Shown here in pieces: positions 21,954-34,348 of a DNA stretch of 64,000 bases. The DNA is from Ricinus communis. Its lineage: Eukaryota > Streptophyta > Magnoliopsida > Malpighiales > Euphorbiaceae. Under the pieces are notes generated by a model. It had not been told where the DNA came from. It did no database searches and worked only from the letters and a program-made list of their open reading frames with translations. The position numbers were made by a program, and so were the translations under genes. The stretch spans positions 10,705,213 to 10,769,212 of the forward strand of contig NC_063264.1 in NCBI RefSeq assembly GCF_019578655.1. Reading direction: 5' to 3'. The stretch's first letter is position 1; each line of letters starts with the position of its first letter.

Positions 21954-23580
21954 ATGTCCATTAGACGAGGATTAGGAGTTTACAAGAGGAGGTGGACCGA
22001 TGGTTCCACTTCCTCTCGATCGTCAGCGATGCACTGACTAGTTCAGGCTAAACTAGACCACCACAGCGCCATAGATTCCTACTTTTCCAAGGGCAGCCCA
22101 CCTTCAAGCAGAGATACCGGTCGATGAGGCACAAAGATTTGGGAAAGGGACGTAGGATAGACTGGCTAGCACTAGAGACCATTAGACTTGCACCTGCAGT
22201 CCCGTCGATACCTTGAGACACCCCCGTTTTAGCATTTCTTTGAGATAGTTGAACCGACATATAAGGAGTTAACTGTGGAGTTCACTAGCACTTTCTTCCT
22301 ATAGAGCTAGTTGCGGGACTTTCGGCAGCCAGATGCTATTATTTCAGACTAGCAGGGCAGACTTTCACGATGAGTGTACAATAGTTTATGGTACATTTGG
22401 GTTTGTGGACTGAGGAGGATGTAGCTGGGAAGGTATATAGTCGCTGTATACACAGGCCTGGTGTGTCATATCTGCAAATGTGGGCTGAGATTTCTGATGA
22501 CACTGAGGGTTACAGTGCTAGCCAGTCCAAGGCATCTAACTTGCCTGAGGAATTGCAGTACTTGCATGCATTGCTAGCTAGGACCATCACTGGCAAGGGA
22601 GATAGCGATGGTGTAGTTACCCAGCCGGACCTATTTATACTTTACAGCATCCAATAGCACCAGTCTGTCGACATGGGATACTTGTTGGCCAGACAGATCA
22701 ATGCCTTTTGTAACAACTCAAAGAAGGTATTTTTCTGTGTTGGGACTTACATTACTCGGCTAGCTAGGAGCTTAGGAGTTTTGGAGGAGGCAGTACCACA
22801 TTTGACAGAGCTGGGGGTAATGGAGACGTTGGGATTGCCCCAATTGGTTCGTATAGGGATGGTGACTCGTAGGCAGGGTCCGCTAGGACTAGAGAGTAGA
22901 CTGAGGAGTGCTCTCTTGGCAGTACTCAAAGAGGAGCGACCTGCCCTACGAGCCCCTGGTACACAGGATGTTCCACCCCCTTCTTCTAATATTCTAGAGT
23001 CTTCCTCCAGACCGTCTACTTCAGCTCCTTCTAGGTCTTCTTCAGTTGTTTTAGGAGTTTCCCCTATTGAGTTTAAAGAGCTGCAGCTTAGAGTGCAGAG
23101 GTTGGCAGAGGAGCAGCAACAGCACTTCATTCGGGTAGAGGCTTTTTAGCACGACCTTTTACAGCATCAAGCTGAGTTTAAGAGCCAAATGATGGCTCAG
23201 TTTGAGAGGTAGAGGGCTATGCTTCAGGCCCTGATTGAGCAGGGTGGTAGGTTAGAGGCCTCTATGGCCAATGACATGTTTGATGATATGTTTGCTACAG
23301 ACTATGCCCCTGCCAGTCCATAGAGTCGGGTTCCAGTACAGAGCCATTTTGACATCCCGCTAGCAGATGATCCAGCTGACCCTCCCTCTCCGACTAAGCA
23401 TCCTTCACTAGAGCAGCCGGACGAGCCTCCTACCGACGCTGTTCCGGCTGATCCACCAGCTCTTGCAGGTGACACTACTTTCGACCCTCAAAGAGTAGCC
23501 ACTCCTCCACCATAGACCAGCCAGCGCCCTGATATCCCTGATGATGCACCTCTTTTCACTCTAGAGCCATAGTCAAGGCA
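21954..23580 (+). pseudogene. Element A env-like 3' ORF (Athila type)
   Basis: Position between pol and 3' LTR and the text EPTYKELTVEFTSTFFL, HLGLWTEEDVAGKVYS, LQYLHALLARTITGKGD, GYLLARQINAFCNNSKKVFF and LPQLVRIGMV fit the plant-specific 3' ORF of Athila-like elements, often called env-like. The best open stretches, 22388-22657 and 22673-23149, share a frame and are separated by one TAG. Upstream parts are in shifted frames. Towards the C-terminus there is a heptad-like stretch (FKELQLRVQRLAEEQQQH) and a proline-rich tail. I saw no clear signal peptide or membrane segment. Function unknown. Confidence 0.7.
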
Positions 23581-24518
23581 TTATTAGCTCTTTTTCCTTT
23601 TTCATTTCTTATATTTTGTACACTAGGGACAGTGTGTCCTTCAAATGTGGGGTGGTGATATTTATATACACTTGTTATCATTCTTTTATTGTTTTGTATA
23701 TGAAATTTAGATCATTTTCTAGTGTATATATCGCATTCCATTTATCCCATCTCAATTATTTGTTTATTCTTTGTGCAATTTTTTTGTAAAGTTTTGAAAA
23801 ATTTTAACTTTGTTTCGATGCTCTTACTGTTGACTTGATTTTGAATTCATGTTTATGTCCATGTGATCGGGTAAAACCGATAGTGTTCAGTCTTGCGGAA
23901 GAATGTAAGTTAACTAGTTTGAGTTTTGCACTAAGTTGCTTTGGTTTATTTAATTCTATTTTGATGATTTTTGTTTGGAACCTACTCAAAAAGCACACTT
24001 GTGAGAAATTGAACCTCAATTGTAAGCGTACGCTTTACATGCTTTTATCTATTTCTTTTTTAGAGTGCCAATTACTGTCTTTACTTTTAGACTTGCTCGG
24101 TAATGCTTATGATGGCCACAAGTTACAACCCTTATAAAGACCTCTTAACATGGTTTTTCACTCTCCATAAGTGGTAGAAGTAGGATTTAAGAGCAAGCAT
24201 ATAGTAAGTAAGGCAGTATTTGATGCATTGGATGATTAAACACTATCCATTAAACATTTTGAGTGATTTAGAGTGAATCTTGTGAGGAGTTGGTTCTAAA
24301 TAATTTTGTTGCGATAGTATTTTATGAATCATTAGCATCCTAGTTTTGATACTTGAATTGAGTGCTTCGTTTCTTTTTGCTTGACTTATGCTTGTTAAGG
24401 ATATGTGCAAGGGCTCTCTAGCTTGTTTATCAGTTTAAGTGTCATTCCTTAGTGGTTTATTTTCCTTATTTTACTTTTGATTGCTTGAGGACAAGCAATG
24501 AGCTAAGTGTTGGGTGAT
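23581..24518 (+). other. Element A 3' untranslated region with two hairpin/purine modules
   Basis: Non-coding. It starts with a hairpin-like ACACTAGGGACAGTGT (23620-23635) followed by CAAATGTGGGGTG. It ends with TTGCTTGAGGACAAGCAA (24481-24498) followed by AGCTAAGTGTTGGGTG, the polypurine tract before the 3' LTR. The terminal purine tract carries a T inside the G run, compared with B1 and B2. Confidence 0.75.
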
Positions 24519-24903
24519 TAGATATGCATAGAATACACACATCTAAATAGGGTTTTAAGGCTGACTTTATGTACATTTGGATGTGAATTGGTTCCAACAC
24601 TCACCCTATGCGTTTGTTTGTGTGTTGTAGGTCCAAAAGAAGTCAAAAAGTGATAAAGGGAAGAATTGGAGCTGAATTGGACGTCAAAGTTGCCAAAACG
24701 AGTCAATTTGTGCATGAGGAAATTGAACACGACCATGTTGGTTTTAACACTGGCCGTGTTCCGAGCATGGGCACCAGAACGGCCCGTATTGGTGCATTTG
24801 ACATCAAAGAAAAAAAAAGCGTTAAGGAGCACGACCACATAGAGTAACACAGTCCATCAGCACGAGGCCGTGTTCCTAACACGCCCATCAACACCAGGCC
24901 ATG
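24519..24903 (+). mobile_element. 3' LTR of element A, left part (split by element T)
   Basis: Begins AGATATGCATAGAATACACA, the counterpart of TGATGTGCGTAAAATACACA at the start of LTR D, so the first base of the TG end is mutated. It carries several ACACGG/CCGTGT motifs. Element T interrupts it after CCATG (24899-24903), and the LTR resumes at 34349. Confidence 0.85.
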
Positions 24904-27210
24904 TGTAACGCCTGCATTTTCTCATCATCCATGTTATGTGCATTTACATTTAATCATTGCGCATATGATGGTATATCAATGATATTTTTATTTTATGAGA
25001 ACAGATATATATTAATTATAAGTAGAGAATAAGAAGCATGATATTAGATTATTAATTTAGATAAGTTGATTAAGTACTTAGGTTATGTGTATTAAGCCTT
25101 AAGACTTAATTGAACCAATAGTTGAAGGTTGGGTAAATAGATTGGACTTAAAAGATACAATTAAAAGTTAGTACCTATATATGGTTAGTAAGAATTAATT
25201 TAGGGTGATAAAAATAGTTTAGTAGGTGGTGGCATTAAGAGATGAATATTGGAAATTGGAACCATGAGCAAGCTCATTTTACCTCTTCATTCTCTAAAAT
25301 TCGTACATGGCCAAAAACAATAAATTTGGAATAAGAGAGAGGAGTGGAATACCTAGAAAAACTTAAGATTAAGATAGGATTTTGCCAACTATTGAAGGAG
25401 CCAAGCTAAAGCTAAAAGATTTAAGCATATTAGCAACCCAAAAGCTGAAATTGGTAAGTTGTTACTTGAGTGTTATTAATTTGTCATTAGGGTTCTTGAT
25501 TACAAATTGGAAAAACTTCATTTGATGCTCTCATTGATTAATTAAAGGTCTGATTATCATGAAATAGTAGAGTATTGAATGATTGCATAAAGATTAAGCT
25601 TGATTTAAGTTTAAGTATGTTAAGATAGAAAACTGTCAAAATTCCAGCAACCTTGATGTTCTGTATTTTAGGCATAACATGGGTTATATAAGTCCAAATT
25701 AAGCTTAATTGGTGTCTATGGAAATTTTAAAGAGTCTTCTATAACTTTGTAGTTTTGTGATTTCGCTATTTTTGCCCTTTTGGTTGCTTAAATTGAGCAA
25801 ACAGATTGCTGCTCGGGTACAACGAGCTGTATGACCCTTGCTCAGTAATTTGAAAATAATTAAATCTATAGAAGTCGGAATTGAGTAATTCTTCTTGGAG
25901 ATGAAACTAGACGCATAAATGGATATATCCATTTAATATGAGATTTTTGTATTAAGCAAATTTTACCCAGCAACAAATATACCTTGGTACTAAATTCTGT
26001 CTAGAAAACAGAAATGTTGGAGATTAGTTTTATGCAATTTATTGATGTTAATTTGAGTTAAATTGGTATTTAACTAGATGGAAAATGTTTATAGGATATT
26101 AAAACAGTAATTGAGAGTCTTAGAGAAAGAGTTAGACCTATGAATTAGAGAGGGGATGATCGTGTAATGCATTAGAACTCGCATTTACATGAATATTTGT
26201 AATATGCATGAAATGTGAATTGATGAATGTGTTGACAGGTACTCAAAGGCCTGGAGAGGAAGTTGTGGAGAAAGGAGGTTCTTATATGCTAAAGGAATAA
26301 GTATATTTTGAGTAAGTAAATAGTTAATATTTGCTATGTTCATATATTTAATCAAATGTTCCGCAAATGGTTGCGTTTGCTTAATATTGTTTATGTTTGA
26401 ATGACTGAGATGGAAATGATTGGTGTTGAGTGGAACAATTGTTATTGCTGAAATATGATATAAGTGAAATGATTGAATTGTGATGTTAAGTGCATATGTG
26501 CATGTGAATGGTGGATTCCCCTGTGAAAAATATATATATATATATAAAGCCTTGGGAGGCTAAAGCCTAGAGAGGCTATAAAAGTGTATAATGTGAGATG
26601 AGGCGAGTACCACGTGTGTGATATGTGAGGATGAGGCGGAGCAGCACATTAAAGGGGATCCACAAGCTGTGAGAACTAACCATAATTGTTGGATTGTATT
26701 TCTTCTTTGATGGTTGTAATGAATTGAGTAGAATGGTATGACTTTATACCTAAACTATGAATATCATGGAAAGTATTGTGATTGGGTGGAAATTGTATTG
26801 AATGTATGTGATATAGATTATGTTGATTATTTATTTACTGAGCTGGAGGCTCACCCCTCTCCAAAATTTTTCTTTTCAGGTTTGTAAATAGTAGTGCATC
26901 CGTTGGTTGTATGCGAAGTCTAGCTTTTAGCGATTCATCAAGTTGGGCCAGTTTTGTGAAGTCTCCTCCCGATGCATTTTTGTATGCGCTATGTGATATA
27001 TATGGAAGTATGCCTTATAAGGCATAAGAAGATGTTTGTAATACTTGTTAAATGATGTTTAAGTATAATCATATGTTTATATGTTAATAACCTTGTGTCT
27101 GGATTCTTAACAACCTACATATTGACCTATCTACCTATAGTATATATTCTACGACGCTTGTATGCTTCCTGGCTAATGTTTATTGGTTAGCATGTGATGG
27201 GGGTGTTACA
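24904..27210 (+). mobile_element. 5' LTR of element T
   Basis: TGTAACGCCTGC...GGGGGTGTTACA, with inverted ends TGTAAC/GTTACA. It aligns along its whole length with 32040-34343. A TA microsatellite at about 26528-26546 differs in length and composition from the 3' copy, which has an A run. The 3' copy also repeats GGCGGAGCAGC where this one reads GGCGAGTACCAC. Confidence 0.95.
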
Positions 27211-27216
27211 TTTTAG

Positions 27217-27231
27217 TGGTATCAGAGCAGG
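27217..27231 (+). promoter_or_regulatory. Primer-binding site for initiator tRNA-Met (element T)
   Basis: TGGTATCAGAGCAGG, a perfect complement of the 3' end of plant initiator tRNA-Met, six bases after the 5' LTR. Expected for Tekay/Del elements. Confidence 0.9.
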
Positions 27232-27328
27232 GATTAGATTCATTGGGAGTAGATTCATGTTGCACATCATTAAGCATATGATATATGTTCTTTGAACTTG
27301 ACTGAATATTTGCATTTCATATATATAG

Positions 27329-28480
27329 ATGGAGAGACAAGGAGAACACGCAATTGGCCCAGAAAAGTCATTAGAGTCTGTGCATGGTCATGAAAATGCA
27401 TCTGAACATGATCAACATGATGAGCATGAGTTACATTCTGAAAATGCTGCACAATCGAATGTACAAAATGTTATGGAACAGTTTATGGATTTTCTGATGC
27501 AACGGGTACCAACAACAAGCACCTACCGGACTCAACAACAAAAGGCCGTGATAGATAAGAATTATGAAAGAGTTAGGAAACAAGGTGCTAATGTTTTCAA
27601 GGTTCTACCCGATCCTGAGGCCGAGGAATGGTTACGAAATACGGAAAGGGTGTTGGATAGATTTAATTGCACATCCGAACAAAGGCTTCTATATACGATC
27701 TTTAATAGAAAAGATGCACTTGATTGGTGGGAAACAGTTTTAAGAAGCAAAGATCGACCAATGACTTTGACTTGGAATGATTTCTTGAGAGAATTTACTT
27801 TGAGAAGTATACTCCAAATTTATAGAGACAGAAGAAGCTTGAATTTCTTCAGTTGAAACAGAATGATATGTCAGTTGCAGAGTACGAAGTTCAATTTGTG
27901 AGATTATGTAAGTATGCACCAGAAGAAATAGCCACTGAAGAACTGAAAAGGAAGAAATTTGAGATGGGTTTGAGGCTTGACATTCGTGAGAAAATGGCAG
28001 TGAAACCTCATAATTACAATGCCTCAATTGAAGCTGCTTTGAGAGCTGAAGAAACATCATTTGAAAGGAATACTATGAAAGCTAAAAAGAAGAAGATCAT
28101 TGGTGCTTATAGTAATCCTCCAAGACATATTAGTATTTCTTCATTTAGAGGCTCTAATTCACAGCGGAGTAGTTATCGTGGACGAGGGTTTGTTGGTCAG
28201 TCTAGTAGATCCTCCACAGTACCTTATAGTAGAGGTGGATACAATTCATCCAGACTTGAGGGAGGACAAGTTTCAGCCAGTAGAGGGTTTGCTCCTGTTT
28301 GTCCTACGTGCAATAGGAGACATACTGGAGAATATTGGGGACCTAGACTAGTAGTATGTTTTACTTGTCGTAGGCCAGGACATTATTCTAGAGATTGTCC
28401 TATGAGAAGAAATAATGCTGGAGAATCTTATACAAAGTGGCTCAGAGTAGTGTTGGTGAAAATATTCCAGTTGGTTTAGG
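27329..28480 (+). pseudogene. gag: Element T gag
   Basis: Starts at ATG 27329. The N-terminal region is histidine/glutamate-rich. The capsid domain includes FKVLPDPEAEEWLRNTERVL and RKDALDWWETVLRS. A single-base frameshift near 27790-27800 moves the reading frame, which then continues LEFLQLKQNDMSVAEYEVQF and REKMAVKPHNYNASIEAALR. The zinc knuckle CFTCRRPGHYSRDC (CX2CX4HX4C) lies at 28357-28398. A second, upstream knuckle-like CPTCNRRHTGEYW has Y where its last Cys is expected. A stop at 28480 separates gag from protease. Confidence 0.9.
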
Positions 28481-29060
28481 TAGAGGCGGGAGGAAGGGGT
28501 AGCGGAGGAGGTTTAACTATTTCAGCAATACCATCAGAACAAATTGGTCAACCACAAGCACAAGCTAGAGTATTTGCTACTACTAGAAATGAAGCATTTG
28601 TAGCACCTGAAATTGTTACTGGTATACTTTCTATTCATGATTCTGATGCATATATTCTTATTGATCCGGGATCCACATGTTCATTCATATCATATGATTT
28701 TGCATCGCATGTTCATGCTAATATAGAGGCATTAGGTTATGATATATATGTATCTATGCCTGCTGGGGGTATTATCATAGTAAATACGATAGTGAGATCA
28801 TGTCCTGTAGTAGTAGATAGTGTCAAACTACATGCAGATCTGGTTGTTATTAATCTTAGAGAGTTTGATGTTATTTTGGGGATGGATTGGTTGTCAAGAA
28901 ATCATGCTATTGTTGATTGTAAAATGAAGGAAGTGGCTATGGAAATACAAGGAGAAATGAAAATAGTAATAGTGGGTGAAAGGAAGACAATTCCTAATTG
29001 TTTGATTTCAAAGAAGGATCATGTCAATTAATTAAAAATGGATGTGAAGCATATCTAATT
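28481..29060 (+). pseudogene. pol: Element T protease
   Basis: Retropepsin-like domain with ILIDPGSTCSFIS (catalytic D near 28663, the DPGS variant common in plant chromoviruses), VNTIVRSCPVVV, LREFDVILGMDWLSRNHAIV. The main open stretch begins at 28756 although the catalytic motif lies upstream in the same frame. Stops at 28480 and within 28500-28560 separate it from gag. Confidence 0.85.
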
Positions 29061-29940
29061 AGTTTTATAGATACTACTAAGGTCAGTCTAGGGGTATTAG
29101 ACATTTCAGTGGTCAGAGAATTTCCTAACATATTCTTAGATGATTTGCCTGGTTTGCCACCAAATCGAGAGGTTGATTTTGAGATTGACATCATCCCTGG
29201 TATCGCACCTATTTCCATTGCACCACATGTGAATGGCTCCATTGGAATTGAAAGAATTAAAGAAGCAATTAGAAGAGTTACTTGATAAAGGTTTCATCGT
29301 GCCAAGTACTTCACCTTGGGGAGCACCAGTTCTGTTTGTGAAGAAAAAGGATGGTAGTATGCGATTATGTATTGATTATAGGCAATTGAATAGGATTACA
29401 GTGAAGAATAAATATCCATTGCCGAGAATTGATGATTTGCTTGATCAGTTAAAAGGTGCAACTGTGTTCTCTAAAATTGATTTAAGATCAGTTATTGGCA
29501 ACTCCGGGTTGAAGAGAAATCTATTGCCAAGACGATTCGAACAAGGTATGGGCACTATGAATTTATTGTGATGCCATTTGGTTTAACAAATGCTTCGCTT
29601 TTACGTCAATCGATGAACAAGACTTTCCAGCCATATTTAGATCACTTTGTTATTATGTTCATTGATGATATTCTGATTTACTCTAGAAGCCCAGAAGAGC
29701 ATGAACAACACTTGAGAATTGTTTTACTGATTTTGAGGAAAAACAGTTGTACGCAAATTCAACAAATGCGAGTTTTGGATGGAGGAAATTGCATTCTTAG
29801 GGCATATTATTTCTAAACATGGAGTGCAACCAGATTCATCAAAGATTAAAGCAATTATTGAATGGGAACCGCCTAGAAATGTTTCAAGTTCAAGTTTTCT
29901 TGGGTTAGCTCGGCTATTATAGAAGATTTGTAGAAGATTT
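29061..29940 (+). pseudogene. pol: Element T reverse transcriptase
   Basis: Motifs in order: VREFPNIFLDDLPGLPPNRE, then after a frameshift [40 protein letters not shown] and [10 protein letters not shown], a second frameshift, [10 protein letters not shown], and [15 protein letters not shown] with the catalytic F-I-D-D intact (about 29658-29669). A third frameshift follows before [34 protein letters not shown] is the Tekay/Del signature, distinct from ESMSPCAVP in the G elements. Confidence 0.9.
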
Positions 29941-30450
29941 TCAGTTATTGCTAAGCCTCTCGGCTTTGTTAAAGAAGAATGTGCCATTCCAAAGGACGGG
30001 GTTATGTGATCAAAATTTTCAAGAGTTGAAGAAAAGGCTTACTACTACACCGACACTCGCATTGCCATCTGAAAATGGAGGTTATGTTGTATATACTGAT
30101 GCTTCTAGGCAAGGACTTGGATGTGTCTTAATGCAGCATGGGAAGGTTATAGCTTATGCTTCAAGACAATTGCGACCCCATGACCTGAATTATCCTACAC
30201 ATGATCTTGAATTAGCAGTTATTGTACATGCATTGAAGATATGGCGACATTATTTATACGGGGAGACATTTCAGATATTTACTGATCATAAGAGTTTGAA
30301 ATATATCCCTACGCAGAAAGAGTTGAATCTGAGACAACGAAGATGGATTGAGCTTCTGAAGGATTATGATTGCACTATTGATTATCATCTTGGAAAAGCA
30401 AATGTTATTGCTGATGCTTTAAGTAGGAAGTCAGTGGAAAATTTTTCAAG
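29941..30450 (+). pseudogene. pol: Element T RNase H
   Basis: Part of the open stretch 29948-30883: [53 protein letters not shown] and [12 protein letters not shown] give the D-E-D-D order expected for a gypsy RNase H, with all four acidic positions visible. It is continuous in frame with the start of integrase. This is one of the best-kept domains in the window. Confidence 0.9.
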
Positions 30451-32044
30451 TATGATTTGTTACAATGTAGAATATTTAGTTGCACTTAGAGCTATGGATG
30501 TGAAGTTTTATGTTTATGACGATGATCTGTTAGCCACATTACAAGTAAAGCCTTTGATTGGAGATAAAATTAAAGATGCACAGTGTGAAGATTCTTATTT
30601 GCAAAGGATGAAGGGTAGAGTACAAGAAGGAAAGAATACCCAATTTGTGTTGAAAGATGATGGTGTGTTATTGAATAGAAATCGTGTATGTGTACCTGAT
30701 GTAGGAAATTTGAGAAAGGAAATCATGCATGAAGCGCACTATGCACCTGATGCAATGCATCCTGGAAGTACCAAAATGTACAAAAATTTGAAGCCTTATT
30801 ATTGGTGGCCAACAATGAAGAAGGATGTGGCAGAATTTGTGAGTAAGTGTTTGACATGTCAGCAAGTGAAAGGAGAGCACTAGGCACCTGCAGGTAAACT
30901 TCATTCTTTATCTATACCTGTGTGGAAGTGGGATAAGATTACTATGGATTTTGTTATGGGATTGCCGCGTACATTTAACAAGCATGATGCTATTTGGGTA
31001 ATTGTTGATCGACTTACTAAATGTGCTCATTTCTTACCTGTGATGCAAACAGATTCACTTGATAAACTTGCTGAATTGTATATTTCTGAGATTGTTAGAT
31101 TGCATGGTGTGCCTATATCTATTGTATCAGATAGGGATCCCAGATTTACTTCTCATTTCTGGGAGAGTTTGCAGAAAGCATATGGTACTAAGCTTCATTT
31201 CAGTACAGCTTTTCATCCTCAAACAGATGGGCAATCAGAAAGAACTATTCAGACATTAGAAGATATGATGAGGGCTTGCACACTTGAGTTCAAGGGTAAC
31301 TAGGATGATTACATACCACAAATGGAATTTGCGTATAACAACAGTTTTCATTCTAGTATCGGTATGGCTCCTTATGAAGCTTTGTATGGGAGGAAATGTA
31401 GAAGTCTAGTATGCTGGGATGTTGAAGGTTTAAGACAGCTTGAAGGTCCAGAATTGGTACAAGAAACAGTGGATAAAATAGAGATAGTTAAAAAGAATTT
31501 GAAAGTAGCACAGGACAGACAAAAGAGTTATGCTGATTTACATCGAAGGGAAATGGAATATATTGTGGGTGATAAAGTTTTCTTGCGGGTATCACCATGG
31601 AAAGGAATATTAAGGTTTGGTAAACAAGGGAAATTGAGTCCGAGGTATGTAGGACCTTATGAAATTATTGAAAGAGTTGGACCATTGGCTTATAGGTTAG
31701 CATTACCTACAGAGTTGTCTTCTATTCATGATATTTTTCACGTTTCTATGTTGAGGCGATATAGATCAGATCCTAGTCATATCATTCCAGAGCCAGAGAT
31801 AGAAATCACAGAAAAGTTGACATATGTGGAAGAACAGATAGAAATTCTTGATCGAAGGGTTAAGAAATTGAGAAAGAAAGACATTCCTATGGTCAAAATT
31901 AAGTGGAGTCATCATTCACCAAGAGAAGCAACTTGGGAAGTGGAAGAGCATATGAGACAGAAGTATCCACATCTATTCCATTGTAATGTTGGTGAGTTGT
32001 TAAAATTTCGGGGACGAAATTTCTTAAGGAAGGGAGAGTTGTAA
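30451..32044 (+). pseudogene. pol: Element T integrase with chromodomain-like C-terminus
   Basis: The HHCC zinc domain ([24 protein letters not shown]) is followed by a TAG stop at 30881. The core carries the catalytic triad: [18 protein letters not shown] and [10 protein letters not shown] second TAG at 31301 replaces a conserved W. The GPY/F module reads [22 protein letters not shown]-terminal motif ([40 protein letters not shown]) matches the Tekay/Del chromodomain. The terminal stop codon lies in the first bases of the 3' LTR. Confidence 0.9.
32026..32039 (+). promoter_or_regulatory. Polypurine tract of element T
   Basis: AAGGAAGGGAGAGT immediately precedes the 3' LTR, as required for plus-strand priming. 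Confidence 0.85.
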
Positions 32045-34343
32045 CGCCTGCATTTTCTCATCATCCATGTTATGTGCATTTACATTTAATCATTGGGCAT
32101 ATGATGGTATATCAATGATATTTTTATTTTATGAGAACAGATATATATTAATTATAAGTAGAGAATAAGAAGCATGATATTAGATTATTAATTTAGATAA
32201 GTTGATTAAGTACTTGGGTTATGTGTATTAAGCCTTAAGACTTAATTAAACCAATAGTTGAAGGTTGGGTAAATAGATTGGACTTAAAAGATACAATTAA
32301 AATTTAGTACCTATATATGGTTAGTAAGAATTGATTTAGGGTGATAAAAATAGTTTAGTAGGTGGTGGCATTAAGAGAGGAATATTGGAAATTGGAACCA
32401 TGAGCAAGCTCATTTTACCTCTTCATTTCTCTAAAATTCGTACATGGCCAAAAACACAAAATTTGGAATAAGAGAGAGGAGTGGAATACCTAGAAAAACT
32501 TAAGATTAAGATAGGATTTTGCCAACTATTGAAGGAGCCAAGCTAAAGCTAAAGGATTTAAGCATATTAGCAACCCAAAAGCTGAAATTGGTAAGTTGTT
32601 ACTTGAGTGTTATTAGTTTGTCATTAGAGTTCTTGATTACAAATTGGAAAAACTTCATTTGATGCTCTCATTGATTAATTAAAGGTCTGATTATCATGAA
32701 ATAGTAGAGTATTGAATGAGTGCATAAAGATTAAGCTTGATTTAAGTTTAAGTATGTTAAGATAGAAAACTGTCAAAATTCCAGCAACCTTGATATTCTG
32801 TATTTTAGGCATAACATGGGTTATATAAGTCCAAATTAAGCTTAATTAGTGTCTATGGAAATTTTAAAGAGTCCTCTATAACTTTGTAGTTTTGTGATTT
32901 TGCTATTTTTGCCGTTTTGGTTGCTTAAATTGAGCAAACAGATTGCTGCTCGGGTACAACTAGCTGTATGACCCTTGCTCAGTAATTTGAAAATAATTAA
33001 ATCTATAGAAGTCGGAATTGAGTAATTCTTCTTGGAGATGAAACTAGACGCATAAATGGATATATCTATTTAATATGAGATTTTTGTATTAAGCCAATTT
33101 TGCCCAGCAATAAATATACCTTGGTACTAAATTCTGTCTAGAAAACAGAAATGTTGGAGATTAGTTTTATGCAATTTATTGATGTTAATTTGAGTTAAAT
33201 TGGTATTTAACTAGATGGAAAATTTTTATAGGATATTAAAACAGTAATTGAGAGTCTTAGAGAAAGAGTTAGACCTATGAATTAGAGAGGGGATGATCTT
33301 GTAATGCATTAGAACTCGCATTTACATGAATATTTGTAATATGCATGAAATGTGAATTGATGAATGTGTTGACAGGTACTCAAAGGCCTGGAAAGGAAGT
33401 TGTGGAGAAAGAAGGTTCTTATATGCTAAAGGAATAAGTATATTTTGAGTAAGTAAATAGTTAATATTTGCTATGTTCATATATTTAATCAAATGTTCCG
33501 CAAATGGTTGCGTTTGCTTAATATTGTTTATGTTTGAATGACTGAGATGGAAATGATTGGTGTTGTTTGGAACAATTGTTATTGTTGAAATATGATATAA
33601 GTGAAATGATTGAATTGTGATGTTAAGTGCATATGTGCATGTGAATGGTGGATTCCCCTGTGAAAAAAAAAGATATATATATAAAGCCTTGGGAGGCTAA
33701 AGCCTAGAGAGGCTATAAAAGTGTACAATGTGAGATGAGGCGGAGCAGCTTACGTGTGTGATATGTGAGGATGAGGCGGAGCAGCACATTAAAGGGGATC
33801 CACAAGCCGTGAGAACTAACCGTAATTGTTGAATTGTATTTCTTCTATGATGGTTGTAATAAATTGAGTAGAATGGTATGACTTTATACCTAAACTATGA
33901 ATATCATGAAAGTATTGTGATTGGGTGGAAATTGTATTAAGTGTATGTGATATAGATTATGTTGATTATTTATTTACTGAGCTGGAGGCTCACCCCTCTC
34001 CAAAATTTTTCTTTTCAGGTTTGTAAATAGTAGTGCATCCGTTGGTTGTATGCGAAGTCTAGCTTTTAGCCCAAGTTGGGCCAGTTTTGTGAAGTCTCCT
34101 CCCGATGCATTTTTGTATGCGCTATGTGATATATATGGAAGTATGCCTTATAAGGCATAAGAAGATGTTTGTAATACTTGTTAAATGATGTTTAAGTATA
34201 ATCATATGTTTATATGTTAATAACCTTGTGTCTGGATTCTTAACAACCTACATATTGACCTATCTACCTGTAGTATATATTCTACGACGCTTGTATGCTT
34301 CCCGGCTAATGTTTATTGGTTAGCATGTGATGGGGGTGTTACA
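32040..34343 (+). mobile_element. 3' LTR of element T
   Basis: TGTAACGCC...GTGTTACA, 2,304 bp, aligning with the 5' LTR. Followed by CCATG, the second copy of the target duplication, then by the remainder of LTR A. Confidence 0.95.
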
Positions 34344-34348
34344 CCATG

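Larger units (their letters stand above)
24904..34343 (+). mobile_element. Element T: full-length Tekay/Del-type chromovirus, non-functional
   Basis: A 9,440-bp element with LTRs of 2,307 and 2,304 bp, a tRNA-iMet primer-binding site, gag, protease, RT, RNase H, integrase, a C-terminal chromodomain-like motif and a polypurine tract in canonical order. It is flanked by a perfect 5-bp target duplication CCATG (24899-24903, 34344-34348). Gag and Pol carry frameshifts and at least two TAG stops, so it cannot move by itself. The two LTRs differ at roughly 40 sites by eye (about 1.8%). Confidence 0.95.

Noticed and set aside
22747..23130. A 127-codon minus-strand open frame inside the env-like region
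   Set aside because: Antisense shadow of the better-supported plus-strand frame 22673-23149, low complexity.
26528..26546. TA microsatellite as a regulatory element
   Set aside because: It is a simple variable repeat within LTR T, replaced by an A run in the sister LTR.
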